Part shown: positions 44,001-53,472 of the stretch, piece by piece
Numbering within the stretch: the stretch's first letter is position 1
Layout: each line of letters starts with the position of its first letter
DNA from: UBA7957 sp965222695
GTDB lineage: Bacteria; Pseudomonadota; Gammaproteobacteria; Granulosicoccales; Granulosicoccaceae
Length of the DNA stretch: 64,000 nt
Assembly: GCA_965222695.1 (NCBI GenBank)
Contig: OZ244967.1
Span: 3,410,001 to 3,474,000, forward strand
Direction of reading: 5' to 3'
Notes under the pieces: generated by a model
Told to the model about the DNA's origin: nothing
Database searches by the model: none
Seen by the model: the letters and a program-made list of their open reading frames with translations, nothing else
Made by a program: the position numbers and the translations under genes

Positions 44001-44959
44001 AGTTTTTGAACTGCAATTTGCAAATAGTCATCTTCGCGCTTAAACAGTAAGTCGGAACTCAGTACCGTGGCTTTCCAACTCGCAGAACCGGATTGATTGG
44101 TGAATTCCGGAGCATCTATGTTTGAAATGACCCGAAGCGATTGCAAGGAGCCTTCGGACCAATTACCCCATAAATTCCATCCTGCCTGACCACTGAGCAA
44201 AACCGGGCTTTGATCCTGTATCAGTGATGATACCTTGGACAGATCCACCCCTTTCAGATCCAGATTGAATTCCCCCCGGGAGTGGAATATGTCCTCTCGC
44301 GAACCATGAAAATCCAGCGCAAGGTGAGTTTTTTCGTCGCTTAATTCGGGCAGATCGACATCGAGCCGTATCTGGTGTAAATCATCGGTATTTACCGCAC
44401 GAATATTCAATTCGCGCATATTCAGGTATATGGATTTTTCCCGATTGATAAACCGTACCCGCGAGTCAAGCAAAGCTACGCTATCGGCCTGCATCAACCA
44501 GGCAAGTACATCGAGATTACCGGCGTCGCCGGTTCGATTTCCATCTATATCATAACCGTAGATCCGCAGTTTCTTATCACCCAGATACTCCACGGAAAGA
44601 TTTGCCCCGAGTATGGCCATCTCGCCAATTTGCCAGCCGGCATTAAGCCAGGACCGGTAAAGATCCAGATCAAGATAAATCTTCTGCAAATGGACATCCT
44701 GGGATTTATCCTGCGCGGACGATAAAACAATATCGTCCAGCACGAGGCGAGGACCCAGCTTATGCCAGCTAAGCTCCAATGAGCCTATTTCGACGGGTTT
44801 ACCCAGATAGGTACTGACATATTCCTGAATTTCGGCGCGATATGCGCCGGCAAAGGGTAAACTGATCCGCGCCGCGCCACTGAAAACCGCTGACAGGATC
44901 AAAAAGAGAAATACAAGCAGGAGGGTCCAGCGTGCTGTATGTATTGCGACTTTTTTCAC
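41045..44959 (-). CDS. yhdP: AsmA-like envelope protein YhdP
   Basis: About 1304 residues. I placed the start at the GTG at 44959 (VKKVAIHTARWTLLLVF), because it lies 16 bp after the rng stop and directly before the single N-terminal membrane anchor; a longer frame runs into rng. The large repetitive beta-rich body is of the AsmA/DUF3971 type. The C-terminal part has GRILAVEPGAAKILGLF and LSSTLPIIGLISGGAAAG. YhdP, TamB and YdbH are redundant carriers of phospholipid from the inner to the outer membrane. E. coli YhdP has 1266 residues, so the length fits. Confidence 0.92.
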   Translation of the reverse strand: MKKVAIHTARWTLLLVFLFLILSAVFSGAARISLPFAGAYRAEIQEYVSTYLGKPVEIGSLELSWHKLGPRLVLDDIVLSSAQDKSQDVHLQKIYLDLDLYRSWLNAGWQIGEMAILGANLSVEYLGDKKLRIYGYDIDGNRTGDAGNLDVLAWLMQADSVALLDSRVRFINREKSIYLNMRELNIRAVNTDDLHQIRLDVDLPELSDEKTHLALDFHGSREDIFHSRGEFNLDLKGVDLSKVSSLIQDQSPVLLSGQAGWNLWGNWSEGSLQSLRVISNIDAPEFTNQSGSASWKATVLSSDLLFKREDDYLQIAVQKLSTDNKPGTDSVIQGRLNIGIDDGKSWKLEAAGPVLESSMISPLMALLDGINSTQKYVDIYKKLEPVGKLSDWHLSIEKKGDTFPRISAIAGFFNTGFNAVGKFPGFEGLDGRLLIRNNIGKIDIAGKNSVFDMPAWFRNSIQISEINGELGFQIRQDELIVKSSPIALSNEHLKGEVKFFVQKEPQKPAYIDISAKLDEADGKYAALYYPAKRMHPKLVDWLDKSVLDGKLTKGTLHIRGPGKGFPYANGEGQFTAEINVENGRLRYLPAWPEIQAIDARIEFQQTSMKIKATDGLSEGARLGNAEMEIRSFKKPVLSLQSNIKGEFSQLISFTNNSPLRSVLQPILERSTGKGSLDLQLALSVPLKKDLNKSLSYNGRIDFSNNRWRSEKFGFDLKNISGNLSFTENDLTSKAIRATYFNSPIKIAASTDKKDPDLYSRISISGDIEAKKVLQNYNIPVDQWVSGKSPWYVTLNVKKAKKNKRPQLSLQARSDLHGSSVDLPAPYDKLEPEKRPFRLSANFSDSGGSDRWDFAYGRQIAGSARVSNKTSRLEALRIHFGDTNPVNSGLKPGVEVNGHAAEFSFDGWIGTIAGLIDKLPASDQTEPIIPINSNLSVDKLMAGKIDTGPAVLSASTTQGHITTRLESLWLNGHVDYPRKHWNKDEMMNVVLVFMDKRFLDALTTSEGQGDRIDPRIFPATDITVQEFVWDEFQISDLKIRTIPVADGVKTQALGFVHDHMQMIGQAHWRLRDPQQVTKSLANVHHTDLSIQLQSDNIGKGMDNIGIGGAFGDGEGEVKVALSWSDAAYAPAFSDIAGNISIDLKKGRILAVEPGAAKILGLFALQTIPRRLLLDFKDVTHEGLLYDEISGRLDIANGIAETRHMHLSGPIGVVSSLGSTDFVSNTYDQKIVVIPRLSSTLPIIGLISGGAAAGVGVFIADQVLKGIGVNFDEIIKREYHLTGTWDNPQIKKIEAPARERIVPDNR

Positions 44960-44975
44960 TCGATCGCCCGGCGCT

Positions 44976-46442
44976 CTAGACGAGTACCACGTCGTATTGT
45001 TCGCGGGTGTACATTCCCTCACCCTGCAAACGAATCGGAACACCGATAAATTCCTCGAGCTCGGCCAGATCGCCCGATTGTTCGTCCAGCAGCAAATCGG
45101 TGACTTCGGTCGACGCGACAACAGTCAGGGAGCTGACATCAAACTGACGCACCTGACGAATGATTTCGCGGGTAATCTCGTAGCAAACCGTTTCCGCTGT
45201 TTTCATGGTTCCCCTGCCCGAGCAGGCGGGACACTCGGAGGTTAGTACGTGCTCCAGGCTTTCGCGTGTCCGTTTGCGGGTCATTTCCACCAGCCCCAGG
45301 GAGGATACTTCACAGACCTGGGTTCGCACATGGTCTCTTTGCAAGCACTTGTCAAAGGCCTTCATCACCTGCCGCTTATGATCTTCCTCGGTCATGTCGA
45401 TAAAATCGATAATAATAATTCCACCCAGATTGCGTAGTCTTAGCTGACGCGCTATGGCCTGAGCCGCTTCCAAATTGGTTCTAAATATGGTTTCTTCCAG
45501 ATTTCTGTGGCCTACAAATCCACCGGTATTCACGTCAATCGTTGTCATGGATTCGGTTTGATCTATGACCAGATACCCGCCTGATTTCAATTGCACTTTT
45601 TTGTCCAGCGCTTTCTGTATTTCGTCCTCCACACCGTAGATATCAAAAATCGGCCTTTCGCCAGGATAGTGCTCGATGGTTTTCATTAAATCCGGCATGT
45701 ACTCTTTACAGAAATCTATCGCCAGCTGATAGGTCTCGCGGGAATCGATGCGTACCCGCTCGATGATATGGCCTTTAATATCACGCAAAGTACGCAATAC
45801 CAGGGGCAGATCTTTAAAGATCACCTTACCGGGCGTCTGCTCGCTGAGTTTCTCATTGACCGTGATCCAGACTTTCCGAAGAAACTGCATGTCATTTTGA
45901 ATCGCTTCCTCGTTGGCGCCCTCGGCCATGGTTCTGACAATATATCCGCCATCGTCTTCCACAATCATGGATTGCACGATCGCACGCAGGCGTTCTCGCT
46001 CCTCTTCATCTTCTATCTTGGTCGATACGCCGATATTGGTTTCGTTGGGCATGAGCACCAGGAACCGGGACGGAATGGTGAGATTGGTGGTCAAACGGGC
46101 CCCTTTGCTTCCCAGAGGGTCCTTTATCACTTGCACCACGACCAGTTGGCCCTCCACCAGGCTCTCGTGTATGGATTTAGGCGCTGTTCTCTCGCCATTG
46201 GCTTCAGGGGTACTCGATCGGGCTATATCCGTCGCGTGCAGAAAGGCTGCGCGTTCAAGGCCTATATCAACAAATGCCGCTTCCATTCCGGGCAGTACAC
46301 GTACAACCTTTCCCATGTAAATATTTCCAACCAGGCCGCGTTTTTTTGCCCGTTCGATCAAAACTTCTGTCAGCATGCCGTTTTCGACATTGGCTACCCG
46401 GGTCTCTTGCGGTGTCACGTTTATCAGAAGCTCTTCAGTCAT
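44976..46442 (-). CDS. rng: ribonuclease G
   Basis: A 488-residue endoribonuclease of the RNase E/G family, acting in 16S rRNA 5' maturation and mRNA decay. The start MTEELLIN at 46442 has CAGGAAA upstream. The S1 domain (GNIYMGKVVRVLPGMEAAFVDIG) is at residues about 40-120. The catalytic Asp residues lie in TTIDVNTGGFVG and IIIDFIDM. The zinc-link motif CPACSGRG is present. There is no RNase E-type scaffold tail. It probably shares an operon with yhdP and tldD. Confidence 0.95.
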   Translation of the reverse strand: MTEELLINVTPQETRVANVENGMLTEVLIERAKKRGLVGNIYMGKVVRVLPGMEAAFVDIGLERAAFLHATDIARSSTPEANGERTAPKSIHESLVEGQLVVVQVIKDPLGSKGARLTTNLTIPSRFLVLMPNETNIGVSTKIEDEEERERLRAIVQSMIVEDDGGYIVRTMAEGANEEAIQNDMQFLRKVWITVNEKLSEQTPGKVIFKDLPLVLRTLRDIKGHIIERVRIDSRETYQLAIDFCKEYMPDLMKTIEHYPGERPIFDIYGVEDEIQKALDKKVQLKSGGYLVIDQTESMTTIDVNTGGFVGHRNLEETIFRTNLEAAQAIARQLRLRNLGGIIIIDFIDMTEEDHKRQVMKAFDKCLQRDHVRTQVCEVSSLGLVEMTRKRTRESLEHVLTSECPACSGRGTMKTAETVCYEITREIIRQVRQFDVSSLTVVASTEVTDLLLDEQSGDLAELEEFIGVPIRLQGEGMYTREQYDVVLV

Positions 46443-46683
46443 ATTGTTATTTTCCTGAGTCCTGTCTGCTCGCAGTGGCATTACATAAACTATTGATTCT
46501 ATTAAAACATTGACATATTAGACTCACTAACAGTCATGAATTCACCGGATCGGGAACATGATTGATAAATTGACACAATCATCAATGTATCGGGTACGAT
46601 ACCCGTACGGATGGTAAGCATACAATGCATTTCAGAGATTTCGAACCGAGCATGCGGCGAACTCACCGTCCGGTTACTGAAGA

Positions 46684-47286
46684 TTACTCACCATGGCGTG
46701 CAGTTTTCCAAATATCGATGTTCGCCTTCCGTAACAGCAGAGACGTTTCGTAGAGCGGCAAACCCGCAACATTGGAGTAGCTGCCCCTTATTTCGGCGAC
46801 CAATGCAGCTCCTAAACCCTGAATCGCATAAGCTCCGGCTTTCCCGATCGGCTCGCCGGACGCGCAATAGGCATCAATCTGCCTATCCGCTAATTCGCTG
46901 AATCTGACCCGCGTGCTGACCACCGCAAATGCTGTTTTCTGTTTATAAACTATAGCAGTCCCGGTGGTTACGGTATGGGTTTTTCCGGATAAGGCTTTGA
47001 GTATTCTTTTCGCGTCATTGGTGTTTTTGGGCTTACCGTAAATAGTTTGCTCCAGAACAATAACCGTGTCAGCCGCCAGTACCGGTAATTGTTCCTGCCG
47101 ATTAAAGACGGATAGCGCTTTTTCCTGAGCAAGCCGCTTTACAAAGCCGGGGCCGGATTCTCCTGCCTGTCTCGATTCGTCGATATGCGCAGCTTTTACC
47201 TTGACCCGGACACCGATTTGTTGCAGCAAAGCCAGGCGACGGGGTGACGCGCTGGCCAGAATCAACTCAGGGTGTGGTGTTGTCAT
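46684..47286 (-). CDS. maf: Maf-family nucleotide pyrophosphatase
   Basis: A 200-residue Maf/YhdE protein. The family hydrolyses dTTP, UTP and modified nucleotides and affects septum formation. The start MTTPHPELILASASPRR contains the family signature; AAGG lies about 10 bp upstream. Other motifs are AADTVIVLEQTIYGKP and GEPIGKAGAYAIQG. It is upstream of rng on the same strand, with a 240-bp gap in which I see no gene, so rng may have its own promoter. Confidence 0.93.
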   Translation of the reverse strand: MTTPHPELILASASPRRLALLQQIGVRVKVKAAHIDESRQAGESGPGFVKRLAQEKALSVFNRQEQLPVLAADTVIVLEQTIYGKPKNTNDAKRILKALSGKTHTVTTGTAIVYKQKTAFAVVSTRVRFSELADRQIDAYCASGEPIGKAGAYAIQGLGAALVAEIRGSYSNVAGLPLYETSLLLRKANIDIWKTARHGE

Positions 47287-47477
47287 CAGATCTATACCTT
47301 GATATCCGGACTCAGTAAAGTAAGGTGCGAAACACATTTTCCCTTCGGCAACAGCAGCGAAAAAATATCCCTCATGGGGTTGAAGGCATTAACAGGGATC
47401 TCGGTTATACTCTGCCGCGCCAGTAATTGGAAATCTTACAATCAATTACCGACGTTTAGACAATGCATGAGTAATTT

Positions 47478-48605
47478 ATGAAACGAATCACCGTTATAGG
47501 AACAGGCTTCGGCGCTTTGACGGCTGTTAAGACACTGCGAAAATCAGACCCGTCTCTGCAGATTACGGTCATTGGGAAGACCGCGGAATTTTTTTACTAT
47601 CCGAGCCTGATCTGGGTGCCCTCGGGTCTGCGTAAACAGGAAGATATCACCGTCGATCTTAATCGTTTTTTCCGGCGCAAAGATATTGTCTTTCATCCTC
47701 ACCCGGCAATCGGAGTCGAAGACGGTGGCCGTACGGTTGTGACTGAAAACGACAGGATCGGGAATGACGCCTTAATCATTGCGTCCGGCGGACGGTATCT
47801 GCAGAAATTGCCCGGTATCGAACACGCGCATATTCCCTGCCGTGGTTTTGCGGATGCACAAGCCATAGGCGAGCGGCTGAACAGTTTACCGGAGGGTACG
47901 ATTGCATTCGGTTTCAGCGGTAACCCGAATGAAGGTTCAGCCATGCGCGGAGGCCCCATCTTTGAGTTTTTATTCGGTACGGATCGTTGGCTGAGAAAGC
48001 AAGGCCGCAGGAAAAAGTTTCGCCTGGTATTTTTCTGCCCGTCTCCAAGGCCGGGACAACGGATGGGTGACAAAGCTGTAGATCGCTTATTGGAACGGAT
48101 GAGGAAAAATCAGATCGAGTTGCATATAGGGCATAAAATCAAGGGATTCACTCAAGATCGGGTGGAAACCGAAGCCGGCGGCTTTTCCGCGGACATGATT
48201 GTATTTATTCCCGGAATGAGCGGAAGCCCCTGGTTGCAGAATGTGGATCTGCCAAAATCTTCCGGCGGATTACTGCAAGCAAACGAACATTGTCGGATAG
48301 AGGGGCTGGAACGTGTTTACGCCGTCGGTGATTGCGGCAGCTTTCCGGGACCGGACTGGAAACCTAAACAAGCCCATATGGCTGATTTACAGGCTGTTTG
48401 TGCCGCCAAAAACGTGATGGCGGAACTCAATCAACAACCGGCCGAATACCGTTTTCGTACGGAACTTGCTTGTATTGTTGATTCAACAGATAGTGGAATA
48501 CTGGTAACCCGAACAGCGAATAATAATTTTATGCTGCCCTCAAGCCGGCTCCTGCACTGGCTAAAACGTTTTTTTGAGTGGTGGTATATCAGGCAATATC
48601 GCTGA
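47478..48605 (+). CDS. FAD-dependent pyridine-nucleotide/sulfide:quinone-type oxidoreductase
   Basis: A 375-residue two-dinucleotide-domain flavoprotein. The N-terminal FAD motif is VIGTGFGALTAVK, ALIIASGGRY is the second FAD contact, and YAVGDCGSFPGPDWKPKQAH is the C-terminal FAD motif. The layout resembles sulfide:quinone oxidoreductase and FCSD flavoproteins. Several Cys are present (IPCRGF, FFCPSP, GDCGSF), but I could not confirm the catalytic trio of true SQR. NADH:quinone dehydrogenase type 2 is an alternative. It is a single gene on the plus strand, convergent with the large dehydrogenase gene. Confidence 0.78.
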   Translation: MKRITVIGTGFGALTAVKTLRKSDPSLQITVIGKTAEFFYYPSLIWVPSGLRKQEDITVDLNRFFRRKDIVFHPHPAIGVEDGGRTVVTENDRIGNDALIIASGGRYLQKLPGIEHAHIPCRGFADAQAIGERLNSLPEGTIAFGFSGNPNEGSAMRGGPIFEFLFGTDRWLRKQGRRKKFRLVFFCPSPRPGQRMGDKAVDRLLERMRKNQIELHIGHKIKGFTQDRVETEAGGFSADMIVFIPGMSGSPWLQNVDLPKSSGGLLQANEHCRIEGLERVYAVGDCGSFPGPDWKPKQAHMADLQAVCAAKNVMAELNQQPAEYRFRTELACIVDSTDSGILVTRTANNNFMLPSSRLLHWLKRFFEWWYIRQYR

Positions 48606-48622
48606 AACCTCAGAGTACCGGC

Positions 48623-51600
48623 TTAGAGTAAAATCTGCTCCAGTCCTCCGTTTCTCACTTCATTGACAAAACGATTCATCCAATCATCTCCCAGCTCTGA
48701 TTTCACCAATTCAACCACAACATAATCAGTCGTTAGTCCGGTCTCTTCTTCGTACCTGCTCAAACCTTGCAGGCACGCGGGACATGACGTGATCAACTTG
48801 ACTTTTTCATGATGACTTCCCGACTGATCATTGCACTGGCGAATACCTTTGTACAACTCTTCGGACTTTCTGAATTTTACCTGGGTGGCAATATCGGGAC
48901 GGCTAAGCGCCCATGTTCCGGCCTCACCACAGCAGCGGTCAGACAGGACAACATCGTCGTTCAGCAGTGACTTACTGACCCGCATGGAATCGTAAGTTTT
49001 CATGGGTGTATGGCAAGGCTCGTGATACAAGTATTTTATTCCATCGGCATCCTTCACTGAGTACCCCTTTTCCATTAAATACTCATGAATATCGAGTAAC
49101 CGGCAACCATGGAAAATCTGCTCGAACTCATATTTCAGTAATTGATCCATGCAGGTTCCGCAGGAAACCACCACCGTCTTTATATCCATATAATTCAGAG
49201 TGTTTGCCAGACGATGAAATAAAACCCGGTTCTCGGTCGTTATTTGCCGGCCTCTCGCCTGGTCTCCCGCGGACGTTTGAGGATAACCGCAGCAAAGGTA
49301 GCCCGGAGGTAAGATAGTTTGCGCTCCGGACTTGTATAGCATGGCCAGAGTCGCCATACCGATCTGGCTGAATAAGCGTTCTGACCCACAGCCCGGAAAA
49401 TAAAAAACGGAGTCGGAATCCTCATTGACGACTTTAGGGTTTCTTAGAATAGGAATATAGCGCGCATCTTCCACTCCCAATAATGCGCGGGTGGTTTTAG
49501 CTGGCAAAGTTTCTCGCTTGGGCAGTTTTCGATTGACGAAGTGTATGATCTGCTCCGTCACCGCGGTACCGCCCGTCGTTTGCGGTGGTCTTTTCTTCTG
49601 CTGGGCAGATCTCGGCACAAATTTAGCTAAATCGCTTGCCAGGCGCTGGCCTTTGTAACCCCATTCGATCATTGTTTTACGCATGACCTTGATTGTCGTC
49701 GGATCTTTAATATTCAAGAACGACATAGACGCCGCAGTGGTCAGCTTCGGCCGCCGATGCCCCCTGTCTCTCAGAATCTTACGCATCTCAACCGTCACAT
49801 CACCGAAATCGATATTGACCGGGCACGGTGTCTCGCACCGATGACAAACCGTACAGTGATCAGCAACATCATTCATCTCATCAAAGTGCCGGACCGACAG
49901 ACCTCTGCGTGTTTGCTCCTCGTACAAAAAAGCTTCTATGATTAACCCTGTAGCCAGAATTTTATTGCGTGGTGAATAGAGCAAATTCGCACGCGGCACA
50001 TGGGTGGTACATACAGGCTTGCATTTGCCACATCTCAGACAATCCTTGATGCTGTCATTGAGCGCGTCCAATTCACTTTGTTCGAGAATAAGTGCTTCTT
50101 GTTTAAGCAACTGCAGGGACGGTGTGTATGAATTATCAAGCCCGGATCCAGCCAGCAACTTCCCGCGATTAAAGTGGCCGTTGGGATCGACCTTTTGCTT
50201 GTACTGGCTGAACGCATCTAAAACCGGCTTATCCAGATACCGGATTTTTGTTAGCCCGATTCCGTGTTCCCCCGAAATCACACCTCCCAGCAGGCGCGCC
50301 AGATCCATAACCTGATCGACTATCCTCTCCGCCTCATGCAGCATCTCGTAATCGTGAGAATTTACGGGAATATTGGTATGGACGTTTCCGTCACCGGCAT
50401 GCATGTGCAAAGCGACAAATAGCCTGGCCGGTCTCAATTCCGCATGAATGGCATCAAAGGTTCCGCGTATCGGCGCAAACTGCGCTCCACTGAAAATATC
50501 GTTCAGTGTTTTCGCCACCTCCTGCCGATAGGACACTCTGAGCTCTTTGGTTAAAAGGGAAGCTGCCAATGAGTCTTCAAAAGAATTGGCATTCAGGCCA
50601 TTGTTTTTCAATTGATTCAGGAAGTTCCGATTCGAAGTCAGCATCCTGTCCAGCATGCGCCGCCATTGCTTGTTGATCGACATCAGCAGGTTAATCGCCA
50701 CGCCGCGTTTGTTCTCGAGAATCTCGCGGTCTTCCGTATTATTTTCAAAACCTCGAAGTTCCGACTCTCCCGACAAATAATCTTCAACAGCATTCAGCAT
50801 CGCCAGCTTGTTTTTCAGCGACTGAACAATATTGATCCGTTCTATTCCCTCACTGTATTCAGAGAGGCGTTCAAGCGGGATTACTACATCTTCGTTGATT
50901 TTAAAGGCATTGGTATGTGCAGCTATAGCCGCAGTCCGGGATCGATCGGACCAAAAGCTTTTTCGCGCGGTTTCACTGACAGCAATAAACCCTTCCGCGC
51001 CGCGCAGATTCGCCATTTGAACCATTTTGGAGGCGGCCGTAGCGAGGGATTTCTCATCGTCACTGACAATATCCGCCAACAGTAACATTTTCGGCAGTTC
51101 ACCACGGGAAGCTTTGGGGCTGTATTTAACGGCTTTGATATAGCGATCGTCGAGATGCTCCAAACCCGAAAGTTGAACATCGCTCAGCGAGTCAATGTAA
51201 TGTTTAATTTCTACAATAGCCGGCACCGCGGTGCGCAAATCTTTTCCGTAAAACTCAAGACAGATCGTTCGTATATTGTCCGGCATTCGGTGTAGCAGAA
51301 ACACAGCCGAAGTGATCAGACCGTCGCAGCCTTCTTTCTGAACTCCGGGGAGCCCTCCCAGAAACTTATCGGTTACGTCCTTTCCCAAACCTTGCTTGCG
51401 TAAGTCCGAGCCTTTGAAAAGAAGCGACTCGGGTGAACCGATTTGATTTATACCGTCACTAGCATACCGGGTAAGTTGAAATTCGACTTTATTCTGATCG
51501 TGGATTTTCCCCAGATTGTGCCCTATCCTTCTTACATCAATCCAGTTTCCATCGGGCGTGACCATTCTCCAGGACACCAGGTTATCCAGAGTCGTTCCCC

Positions 51601-52480
51601 ACAACACGGCCTTTTTCCCGCCTGCATTCATGGCGATGTTTCCGCCTATGGTGGAGGCATCCTGCGATGTCGGGTCCACCGCGAACACTAATCCTCTAGC
51701 GGAAGCCGCCTCGGATACGCGCCGGGTGACAACTCCGGATTCCACTTCAATCGTCGGAACCTGGCGGTCGACACCGGGAATTTGCCCGATGTTAATATCA
51801 CTGATTTTTTCCAGTTTTTCCAGGTTGATCACTGCTGATTCGGGGTGTAACGGGATCGCCCCTCCGGTATAGCCGGTACCTCCGCCTCGGGGAATAATGG
51901 TTAAATTGAGGGAAATACAACTCCGAACTATGCCAGCCACTTCGATTTCTGTATCCGGAGAAACAACGACGAACGGATATTCCACACGCCAGTCAGTGGC
52001 ATCGGTTACATGAGAAACACGCGCCAGCCCATCGAACCTGATATTGTCTTTATGAGTCACTTTTTCAAGCGTGTTAAAAATCCTGCCGCGCAGTTTTTTC
52101 GTATTCCCCAGATCTCGCTCAAACCTTTCGACCGATTCGCGGGTTATCAGCACCAATTCAGATGCTTCTTTATTTCCATCCAGACGGTTTTCGACCAAAT
52201 CAAGCCTGTCCCGCATTCCTTCAATCAACGTTTTTAAACGCGACGGATTTTCCAGCAGATCATCCTGAATAAAAGGATTGCGTTTAACCACCCACATATC
52301 GCCTAATACTTCATAGATCATTCGCGCTGAACGACCGGTTTTACGCTGAGATCTGAGGCGATTGATTCTGGCCCAGGTTTTTTCTCCCAGGAATCGGATG
52401 ACAATTTCCCTGTCGGAAAAAGAAGTGTAGTTATAGGGAATTTCCCGAATCTGAGGGGACAAGTGCAGGTTCATAAACAA
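48623..52480 (-). CDS. large FAD/4Fe-4S dehydrogenase with DUF3683 domain
   Basis: A 1285-residue multidomain protein. Residues about 1-120 are a DUF3683-type region. A FAD-binding-4 (PCMH) domain follows (FVVVSPDTEIEVAG, IPRGGGTGYTGGAIPLH) with its FAD-oxidase C-terminal part (HMHAGDGNVHTNIPVN, ISGEHGIGLTKIRYL). Next comes a ferredoxin-like domain with two Cys clusters (CLRCGKCKPVC and CTVCHRCETPCPVN). Last are two CCG domains (FPGCGSERL and CCGYPQTS, then HEPCHTPMK and CCGEAGTW). It joins in one chain what glycolate oxidase or D-lactate dehydrogenase splits into GlcD and GlcF. It probably passes electrons from a D-2-hydroxyacid to quinone; the substrate is unknown. Confidence 0.88.
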   Translation of the reverse strand: MFMNLHLSPQIREIPYNYTSFSDREIVIRFLGEKTWARINRLRSQRKTGRSARMIYEVLGDMWVVKRNPFIQDDLLENPSRLKTLIEGMRDRLDLVENRLDGNKEASELVLITRESVERFERDLGNTKKLRGRIFNTLEKVTHKDNIRFDGLARVSHVTDATDWRVEYPFVVVSPDTEIEVAGIVRSCISLNLTIIPRGGGTGYTGGAIPLHPESAVINLEKLEKISDINIGQIPGVDRQVPTIEVESGVVTRRVSEAASARGLVFAVDPTSQDASTIGGNIAMNAGGKKAVLWGTTLDNLVSWRMVTPDGNWIDVRRIGHNLGKIHDQNKVEFQLTRYASDGINQIGSPESLLFKGSDLRKQGLGKDVTDKFLGGLPGVQKEGCDGLITSAVFLLHRMPDNIRTICLEFYGKDLRTAVPAIVEIKHYIDSLSDVQLSGLEHLDDRYIKAVKYSPKASRGELPKMLLLADIVSDDEKSLATAASKMVQMANLRGAEGFIAVSETARKSFWSDRSRTAAIAAHTNAFKINEDVVIPLERLSEYSEGIERINIVQSLKNKLAMLNAVEDYLSGESELRGFENNTEDREILENKRGVAINLLMSINKQWRRMLDRMLTSNRNFLNQLKNNGLNANSFEDSLAASLLTKELRVSYRQEVAKTLNDIFSGAQFAPIRGTFDAIHAELRPARLFVALHMHAGDGNVHTNIPVNSHDYEMLHEAERIVDQVMDLARLLGGVISGEHGIGLTKIRYLDKPVLDAFSQYKQKVDPNGHFNRGKLLAGSGLDNSYTPSLQLLKQEALILEQSELDALNDSIKDCLRCGKCKPVCTTHVPRANLLYSPRNKILATGLIIEAFLYEEQTRRGLSVRHFDEMNDVADHCTVCHRCETPCPVNIDFGDVTVEMRKILRDRGHRRPKLTTAASMSFLNIKDPTTIKVMRKTMIEWGYKGQRLASDLAKFVPRSAQQKKRPPQTTGGTAVTEQIIHFVNRKLPKRETLPAKTTRALLGVEDARYIPILRNPKVVNEDSDSVFYFPGCGSERLFSQIGMATLAMLYKSGAQTILPPGYLCCGYPQTSAGDQARGRQITTENRVLFHRLANTLNYMDIKTVVVSCGTCMDQLLKYEFEQIFHGCRLLDIHEYLMEKGYSVKDADGIKYLYHEPCHTPMKTYDSMRVSKSLLNDDVVLSDRCCGEAGTWALSRPDIATQVKFRKSEELYKGIRQCNDQSGSHHEKVKLITSCPACLQGLSRYEEETGLTTDYVVVELVKSELGDDWMNRFVNEVRNGGLEQILL

Positions 52481-52541
52481 TACTTTAGATACAAGAACCA
52501 GGAGCGGGCTGTGGGCGCACCGGAAATAGATTCGAGATATA

Positions 52542-52566
52542 AAAAAAGGCCCTAAGGGCCTTTTTT
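52542..52566 (-). terminator. intrinsic terminator after rpsI
   Basis: A perfect stem, AGGCCC and GGGCCT around a short TA-containing loop, is flanked by A- and T-runs on both sides. On the minus strand it ends the rplM-rpsI transcript, 57 bp after the rpsI stop. The T-runs on both strands make it work in both directions. Confidence 0.85.
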
Positions 52567-52622
52567 CTCAGAGCCTGCTTCAAACTCCAAATATATATAA
52601 AAGCTGCTCGGCAAATGTTTGA

Positions 52623-53015
52623 TCAACGCTTGGAGAATTGAGTGGCCCGGCGAGCCTTGCGCAATCCAACTTTTTTTCGTTCAACTTTGCGTGAGTCCCG
52701 GGTAAGTAAGCCGGATTTACGCAAAGCCTGTCTGAAATCTTCATTATACGACAACAAAGCACGAGCAATTCCAAGCCGGATAGCACCGGCCTGGCCACTG
52801 TTACCACCGCCGGTTACAGTGATATTAATATCGAATTGATCTATTGCCTCAGCGGCTTCGAGTGGCTGCCGAATAATCATATGCGCAGTTTCGCGCCCGA
52901 AATAATTCTCAAGACTCTGATTGTTAATGGTGATTGCACCGGAACCCGAACGCATAAACACACGGGCGCTCGATGTCTTGCGACGCCCTGTACCATAATA
53001 TTGTTGATCAGCCAT
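52623..53015 (-). CDS. rpsI: ribosomal protein S9
   Basis: 130 residues from MADQQYYGTGRRKTSSARVF, the classic S9 N-terminus. A longer frame reaches into the rplM end and is not used. The basic C-terminus ends in the conserved SKR tail that reaches the P-site tRNA. It is cotranscribed with rplM (28 bp apart) and followed by a strong terminator. Confidence 0.97.
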   Translation of the reverse strand: MADQQYYGTGRRKTSSARVFMRSGSGAITINNQSLENYFGRETAHMIIRQPLEAAEAIDQFDINITVTGGGNSGQAGAIRLGIARALLSYNEDFRQALRKSGLLTRDSRKVERKKVGLRKARRATQFSKR

Positions 53016-53043
53016 TTTTGAGGTTCTCTGGATAATTTCAGAC

Positions 53044-53472
53044 TTAAATGTCGAGCGCTTTCGGTTGTTGTGCCGCATGCTGGTGCTGAGCACCGGCATA
53101 AACCCGTAATTTCTTGATCATGGCTCGGCCCAATGCATTTTTCGGCAACATACCTTTTACCGCCAGTTCGATAATTCGCTCCGGGGCATGTTGTTGCATT
53201 TTTTCAAAGTTCATGGATTTAAGATTGCCGATATAGCCGGTATGACGATAGTACATCTTGTCCTTGGATTTATTTCCGGTCACTCTAACCTTGGATGCGT
53301 TAATAACAACAATATGATCGCCCGTGTCCACATGCGGCGTAAAGCTGGGCTTGTGCTTGCCTCGTAAACGGTGAGCCACCGCTGTAGCCAGGCGGCCGAG
53401 CGTTTTACCATCTGCGTCAACAACGAACCATTGACGTTTAACGTCTGCAGGTTTGGCACTGAAGGTTTTCAT
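53044..53472 (-). CDS. rplM: ribosomal protein L13
   Basis: 142 residues, the same length as E. coli L13. The start MKTFSAKPADVKRQWFVVDA at 53472 has GGAG 7 bp upstream; four extra residues in front are possible. Family motifs are ADGKTLGRLATAVAHRLRGKHK and MLPKNALGRAMIKKLRVYAG. It is the first gene of rplM-rpsI. Its promoter must lie in the 53473-54261 region. Confidence 0.97.
   Translation of the reverse strand: MKTFSAKPADVKRQWFVVDADGKTLGRLATAVAHRLRGKHKPSFTPHVDTGDHIVVINASKVRVTGNKSKDKMYYRHTGYIGNLKSMNFEKMQQHAPERIIELAVKGMLPKNALGRAMIKKLRVYAGAQHQHAAQQPKALDI

Noticed and set aside
45768..46496. 242-codon frame antisense to rng
   Set aside because: The rng reading has all RNase G motifs; the antisense frame is composition-driven.
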